Origin: Zerene cesonia
Taxonomy: Eukaryota > Arthropoda > Insecta > Lepidoptera > Pieridae
Assembly: GCF_012273895.1 (NCBI RefSeq)
Contig: NC_052121.1
Span: 930,001-994,000, forward strand
DNA length: 64,000 nt
Direction of reading: 5' to 3'
A program made the position numbers and the translations under genes. Positions within the stretch are counted from its first letter, which is position 1, and every line of letters begins with the position of its first letter. Under the pieces are notes generated by a model that saw only the letters and a list, made by a program, of their open reading frames with translations, searched no databases and was not told where the DNA came from. Shown here one piece after another: positions 59,001 to 64,000 of the stretch.

Positions 59001-62000
59001 ACGTTAATAATATTAGTAGGTTGACTTCTTCTAGAATCCATATATCACCGCGAAAGCGTGATAAAGAATCGTTCTGGAAATTTCTATTTCTTATAGAAAC
59101 ACGGCGTTTAATGTAAAGGGGATAATTATTTATATATTAGCTATTTTACGTGCAACCGTTTCGTCACGCAAGTGAAACATACCTACGCAATTTTAATCCT
59201 ACTTCCTACTAGTCCTATCCTACTTCCTACTAATATTATAAATGCGAAAGTTTGTAAGGATGTGTGTGCGTAGTTTTTGCGTGAAAGAGCAACAGCTATT
59301 TCACGCAAAAACTACTGAACCGATTTCTATGAAATTTGGTACCTAGATAGCTGGACAGCTAGAATAACATAAAGGCAACTTTTTATCCCGATATCCCTAC
59401 GGGATACGGACTTACGCGGGTGAAACCGCGGGATTGCAGCTAGTGTTATACAATGGTGAAAAGGTTAGGTTTAAACGTGTCTAGCTATTATTCGTAAAAA
59501 CACGTTGACGAAAATTAATAAGTAATAACCATTATACATGATTATAATTTTAGACTTTGTTCATAACTTAGCACTATTGACCTCTGCAGAGTGCTTGTAC
59601 ACATAATGATGAATGTACATAAATTAAAATAATTAAAGCAATCGTTTCCAATCGCCGGTAACCATATTATTATGTAATTTTTGAGGTGAAAAATGATTAT
59701 ACGCGTTTACTAAACAAGGGCTAGGAACATCTTCTACCAATTTACTTTAAAAAAGAAAGTTGTGTATATTTATCGGTAAAAATTTATAAAAAAAGTTTGG
59801 AAAATCCAAAAGTGCACGCCTCATAGCGGTTTTTAATTTTTACAAGAAAAAAATAAAAAAAAAAAAGACTTAAATTTTTCGCGCCATTGTCCACCCAGAA
59901 ATGGAAAAATAAAGTTCTACACGCATGTATTGTAAACGAGCCTTTTTCATAACGTAACAGAAAAAAAATAGTTGATGAAATATAAATATACATTCGATAA
60001 GTGGATTTTTGTTTTGTCAATTAAAATTAAATTACATTGAATTCGACCGTGATCTTCGAAAGGAAATAAATTTAGATGATACCGAAACGTTATTTTTTTA
60101 AACTTAAATTCGATTAGTTAAGTTTTTCGCGAGTTATCGTGACCACGCCGGTTTACATACATACATACAAACGGACAGGCTTAGAATAATTTTTTTAAAC
60201 ATTTTTTTTTAGTTATTTACAAAGCAAAATAAGATTTAAAAATGTAATGAGTGTTGAAACTAGTGTTTTTTCTTGACAATTATGTATAAATATTATTCTA
60301 CAAGTGCGATAGAAAATATTTACAGATACTTTTAGTTCAAAAAATCCCTTGATTTTCGTTAAGCGAGAGTAGAGCACTACCTCAACGCTCCGCTTATGAG
60401 GCGTGCAATTCTACAAGTACTGATTTACATATAATTCAGTAGACGTATGTTATATTTTACAATAAATTATTTTGAATTTGAATTTGAATTTATTTTTAGT
60501 TATATGGGCGACTGCCTATTAAATCCATACTATTAATATAAAGCAGTTTGTTTGTTTGAACACACTCATCTTAAGAATTACTGGTCCGATTTAAAAAATT
60601 CTTTCAGTTTAATATTTACTTTTATAGGATTGAAATGCTTTATAAATGAGAAATTTTGAAAGAACAGAAAAAAAGATCCGCCTCGTAATCAATTTTTTTC
60701 TATTCTTTCAAGATTTCTCAAATTCTTTCAGTGTTAGATAGCCCATTTCTTGAGGAAGGCTATAGGCTATATGTACCACGAGTGAAGCCGGGGCGGGCCG
60801 CTACATATAAATAAACAGTTAAATATTTTTTTTACAATTTTCGACCTAGACATTATAAAAAATGGACATACAAAAATTTTGTTGGATTCTCTTATCAGTT
60901 AATCTATGAAATGCTATATACGTACCAATTTCTTAGCTTTTTTCAACAACGCACACCGTGTATATATATAGGAAATGGATGTATATTTTTGCAACTTTCA
61001 TTGGCATTGACTTAAATATTGTAACAATAGGTTTTGTATTTACGTGATGACTGGACATTTAATCATAATCCATTACCATTATCCATACCATTTAAGTTAC
61101 CAGGCGGCTATTACAACTTTACAAGATATAAATAATAGTTTCTGCATGACAATATTTTCAATTTAATTACAAAAACTCCTTCATTGCTAGATATGTAAGT
61201 GGTCCCTAAATGCTATAGTCTATAATCTATATATGTACGACGGGCGAAGTCGCAGCGGACCGAGTCTTCTATAACGCTAAAGGATTTTTTTTTCTTAATT
61301 CTCGTTTCACAATGTTAGTAGCAATACATATCCGAAACGGATGGATTCAATTTTCATGAAATTTTGTTTCCAGGTCTGAGAATTGATCAACATCTATTTT
61401 TCATACCCCTAAACGATAAGAGTAAGGCAGAACAGCGTTTGCCGGGTCAGCCAGTATAATATACTACTTACCCATACATCCCACCCAGAATTTCGCAGCT
61501 TCAAAATCCGGTGTATGCAGTATGAACTCCTTCGTCTCCGGGCAGTACGTGGCCGTTGTTCTCATTCCCTTGGCGTTAGAACCATGCGACACTTCAGTGA
61601 GAGCGAAGCATCCGCCAATCCTCGCCTTCTCTATATCCTCGATAAACCTGTAGTGATGCGGTTTCCCACTCCCTTGTATCGTGTTCGCGAACATTCGAAA
61701 CGTGAGGGATACTTTCACCGCCATCGAGCTGTCGAACATGAACATCGCTTCGGACTCCGCTTGGAATATTCGTGGATCTTCAGCGATCTAGACGTTTCGG
61801 ATTGGGGACAGTTTATATAAGTAAATATGTATACACTTATAGTGGAATTTATATTATTATATAATAATTTAACATGCATATTGTAAACAACCAGTGTTGG
61901 TAATTTTTTATACTTTATAGCATAGAAGATGTCAAGTCTTATCATAATAATATGTTGTTTGTTATATATAAATATTTTTTATGATTTTATTCAACCACAC

Positions 62001-63646
62001 ATAAATCATTTGTTTCAGTTTTCTATTTACAGTGAGTAATTTTTAACATTTTAACAAAAAACTTTTAAATTGCCAGAATTGGATCAAACTTAAATAAGAA
62101 TCATAAAGATTATCATTAGACGGGTGTACTAAACACCCGTCTAATGATCAGGTAACAAACCCGAAAAAAATTCATTTGCAATGAGAACCACTTCCTTCCT
62201 TCAAGTTGTTTCAAAGATAATAATTAAAATACTGCTCTACCTTATGCAATGGTGCAAATTGTTCATTGTAGTAGACATACATTCTCTTAACAGCCAAATG
62301 CCTCTGCTCATCCATAGACAGAGGCGTATCGGAATGTTGGAATAAGGGATGATTCTGCATGAAGTTCCAGATGTCATGCTAAAACAAATTTTAAAGCTTT
62401 GTAGTTAGAAACTTATTTTGTACATAATTCATATTTATTAAAAGAATCAACTGGTTTGATTCACATCTTATATACCTAATTTAAATTAAATTACATTCAA
62501 TTCAATATAAATCTTACACAAAATCAGTTATCAAAAATTAATCCCTAATTACTAATAATAAATAACCAGCTGTATTAGCATGTATTAGTGATTTTGACCA
62601 TTGATAAATAGGTATTAACAAGTATGTGTGACCATGAACTTTATTAAATAAAAATTTGTGACCTTATTTGTAACATATATAACATAACATTTATATGTTG
62701 TGTTATAGACAACCTTGCTTTTGTAATCACATTCCACAGCTTGTATATTATTCTACAAAGTCATTTAGCTCTAATTTAAAAACTTAAAAAACTGTATAAC
62801 TCCTATGTTATTGATTAAAAGCATTGGGTTAAAACCATTTATACCACCATCAATCATTCATTAGTGTTAAATCACAACAAGATACTTATATGTTGTAAAT
62901 AAGAATTAATGTTAATCTATATTTTTATTATAGATAAACAAAGAGATAAAATAATGTATATTATTAACTCAATAACATACACACATAATAATATAAAACA
63001 CAAGTAACTTCTATTTCAAACAAGTTCTTATTTGAACTTAATAGTTCAATATAATAGTTTAATAGTTATTACTAATAGTTAAGGATGATGGAATGGATAA
63101 AGTCTCTTGTCTAAACACAAGACTAAAACTTTGTATCAAACAACTATCAAAGCTATCTATACTGGCTATCAAAATATGTATACCTGTGCAAATAGATAAA
63201 ATTACAATAACAATATATATATAAACAACAAACAGATAAGCTGAAATGAATAATACAAATTATTATTCACTAAAATGATTTGTCTGAAAGAAGTGTATGC
63301 TGGTAAGTATGTAGATAAGAAGAAACTTTGTTCAATGGTAAGCTTCAACACGTAACACTTGAGCATAGTTAAGACATTTTAGTTTATTTTTACATATAAT
63401 AAAAATTATAGCTAATAAGAAATATACAATGTGCACATAGGTATTTAATAAGTGGGTTAATTATTGCTGCTAGTGTACTCATTTTTAACTTACTTTTATT
63501 TTAATTGTTGCTAAATTGTCGTAAACCAGTTTCATTCGACGCCAATTGAACGATGCCTTTTTTCTATAGCCATCTAAGGGTCCGCTGGGTAAATCCGGAA
63601 AATATTTAACTAACTCATCATCATCAACAAGCTTATTAGACCACAT
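50094..63646 (-). CDS. ACOX3: Peroxisomal acyl-CoA oxidase, ACOX3 type (13 exons, 695 aa)
   Basis: This enzyme catalyses the first, FAD-dependent and H2O2-producing step of peroxisomal beta-oxidation; ACOX3 members favour branched or long-chain acyl-CoAs. Exons in my model: 63646-63494, 62378-62241, 61787-61472, 58500-58329, 57286-57147, 55734-55592, 55164-55062, 54762-54625, 53949-53716, 53446-53292, 52384-52253, 50807-50655 and 50204-50094. All phases agree (2088 bp), close to the family's usual 700 aa. It starts MWSNKLVDDDELVKYFPDLP and has SGPLDGYRKKASFNW, the flavin-side GGCFALTEVSHGSNAKGMRT, PFRDPNKRFGAALGILSGGR, the catalytic-Glu region CREACGGHGY, and GIGDIRNDNDANCTYEGEN. It ends YVTSKL, a perfect PTS1 peroxisome signal. 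The start is the first ATG that fits the family; an in-frame GTG lies 9 codons upstream. Oddities: a GC-AG intron after exon 8, and a 66-bp tandem repeat with an assembly gap before exon 12. The exon 9 donor (ATA|GTGCGT) is the least certain. Confidence 0.9.
50796..50872 (-). repeat. 66-bp tandem repeat at ACOX exon 12, left of gap 2
   Basis: Unit boundaries recur exactly 66 bp apart (TGAAG at 50795 and 50861). On the minus strand each unit contains CGTGCGCCAG|GGCGGCTACT, a splice acceptor plus the codons for Gly-Gly-Tyr-Phe. Units are open in this frame. The array runs into the N gap. Confidence 0.9.
50873..51872. other. Assembly gap 2 (1000 N)
   Basis: Exactly 1000 N, probably a placeholder. 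Both flanks are copies of the same 66-bp repeat, so the assembler most likely failed on a longer array; the true length is unknown. Confidence 0.95.
51873..51974 (-). repeat. 66-bp tandem repeat, right of gap 2
   Basis: One full and one partial unit (ATAAGGTA at 51873 and 51939, exactly 66 bp apart). The outermost unit is diverged (CCAG|GACGGTTACTTCACC), as expected for an array edge, and is followed by unrelated intron sequence from about 51975. Confidence 0.9.
52470..52690 (-). repeat. RTE/SINE-type repeat in ACOX intron 10
   Basis: Starts 'aactagcaaactcggcgaac', has 'gaaatcggttcgtgcgttct' and 'ggagttatagcgtcaggaag', and ends TTTTTATATAGTAGAT. It is a typical lepidopteran RTE-like 3' end. 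A fragment 'gggcggccttatcactctga' follows at 52717. Confidence 0.55.
53035..53275 (+). repeat. RTE/SINE-type repeat in ACOX intron 10
   Basis: Ends 'cgggcgaagctgcgggcaac' followed by AGCTAGTAATATA; the body has 'gggctgaaatttgacataaa' and 'tgaaagtctataccatgaac'. A related short piece lies in the ionotropic receptor gene near 48245-48330 ('tgaaagtttgtaccatgaaa'). Confidence 0.55.
54230..54350. repeat. SINE-like repeat fragment
   Basis: 'gcgggcaactgagctggtgg' and 'ttcgcccgatggtaagcgat' are the inverted equivalent of the 'cttaccatcaggcgaacc' tail found near 2085 and 37075. Confidence 0.5.
55249..55362 (-). repeat. tRNA-like element with complementary outer ends
   Basis: On the minus strand it shows TGGCTCAGAGGTC (A-box-like) and GCGGGTTCAAATCCCGC (a complete T-arm with B box), but no matching acceptor stem, so it is not a tRNA gene. 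GAGAAATTTTT at the left and AAATTTCTC at the right pair with each other. It lies in ACOX intron 6. Confidence 0.65.
58668..58850 (-). repeat. RTE/SINE-type repeat in ACOX intron 3
   Basis: Starts 'actagcggtccgccccggct', includes 'agtcttcctcaataaatggg' and 'cagtagttcctgagataagt', and ends 'ctttataatattagtataga'. The inverted relative is at 60530-60810. Confidence 0.65.
59226..59444 (+). repeat. AGCTAGT-type repeat with internal inverted duplication
   Basis: Full-length by comparison with 13495. A 17-bp block GTAGTTTTTGCGTGAAA (59270-59286) is present again as its exact complement at 59299-59315, separated by 12 bases, which other copies lack. Confidence 0.8.
60530..60810 (+). repeat. RTE/SINE-type repeat interrupted by a small fold-back insert
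   Basis: The outer parts ('ataaagcagtttgtttgttt' ... 'gtgaagccggggcgggccgc') match the element at 58668 in reverse. The middle (60648-60719) has complementary ends GAGAAATTTTGAAAGAA and TTCTTTCAAGATTTCTC plus GATCCGCCTCGTA, recalling the tRNA-like element at 55249. Confidence 0.6.
61225..61460 (+). repeat. RTE/SINE-type repeat in ACOX intron 3
   Basis: Starts 'taatctatatatgtacgacg' and ends 'gcagaacagcgtttgccggg' TCAGCCAGTA; it shares blocks with 1403-1585 in opposite orientation. It ends about 10 bp before the donor of exon 3. Confidence 0.6.
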
Positions 63647-64000
63647 TTTTATACTTTTTATAGCACTTATCACTTTAAATTATAGTATTTGCAATAAAAT
63701 TTCACTTATGTTAAAAAAATAAGTAGTTAGAATCAAATTTGTTTTTAATTCTTTTCACCTCGAACACGTCCACTCAGAGCACTAACATGACGATTATGAA
63801 GTTTATTATCCTCAAGTTCAATAATCGCTGATTATCAAAACTCCAGTAAGTTTATTGTTTTGTACTTTGTACCCACTTCAAAAAGTTAAACTATTGTGTC
63901 AGCCGTCAGCTGTCATACGTGAATTGTCATATGCCTTTCAGAATCAGCTGTTCACGATTACAGCTGTACCTAGGCGTATTTAACGCCTAACTAATCATGA

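Noticed and set aside
61515..61820. 101-codon plus-strand frame
   Set aside because: Antisense to ACOX exon 3; no independent support.

Overview
This is a 64 kb piece of an animal nuclear genome, almost certainly a moth or butterfly. The evidence is AT-rich DNA, GT-AG introns, an insect ionotropic receptor, and dense short repeats of lepidopteran type (repeats starting near TAATATTATAAATGCGAAAG and ending in GCAGCTAGT, tRNA-derived SINEs with CATCATCAT tails, and fold-back MITEs). There are no bacterial-style operons, phage or CRISPR features. Two assembly gaps of exactly 1000 N (21991-22990 and 50873-51872) interrupt it.

Layout. 1-28.7 kb holds no convincing protein gene. It is AT-rich intergenic or intronic DNA full of decayed repeats, with a 1.2 kb direct duplication on either side of the first gap. 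28.7-30.6 kb (minus) is a cytochrome b5 domain protein of CYB5D1 type, reconstructed here as 4 exons and 226 aa. 31.6-38.3 kb (minus) is a tandem cluster of four single-exon short-chain dehydrogenases/reductases. 39.96-41.79 kb (minus) is an RWDD4-type RWD protein (4 exons, 187 aa). 42.95-44.00 kb (plus) is an intronless Aurora-type kinase, divergent from RWDD4. 44.37-49.04 kb (minus) is an ionotropic receptor, probably Ir21a-type (7 exons, 694 aa, first exon encoding only a signal peptide). 50.09-63.65 kb (minus) is a peroxisomal acyl-CoA oxidase of the ACOX3 type (13 exons, 695 aa in the shortest model, ending in the peroxisomal signal SKL).

The exon models were built by hand from family-like protein sequence, AG/GT boundaries and reading phase. 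All four multi-exon models close in frame, and three of them give lengths close to what I recall for the family. The genes are functionally unrelated (ciliary b5 protein, redox enzymes, RWD protein, mitotic kinase, sensory receptor, lipid oxidation), and only the SDRs are a real cluster.

The most interesting points are: a 66-bp tandem repeat that carries the splice acceptor and first codons of the penultimate ACOX exon and runs into the second gap; a GC-AG intron in the same gene; a Cys-rich open extension after exon 1 of the CYB5D1 gene; a strong 110-nt hairpin at 39.4 kb; a dispersed CCACAGATAACATAAT motif; and the duplication around gap 1, which keeps an unrecognised 65-codon frame intact. 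I found no clear new multi-gene system.
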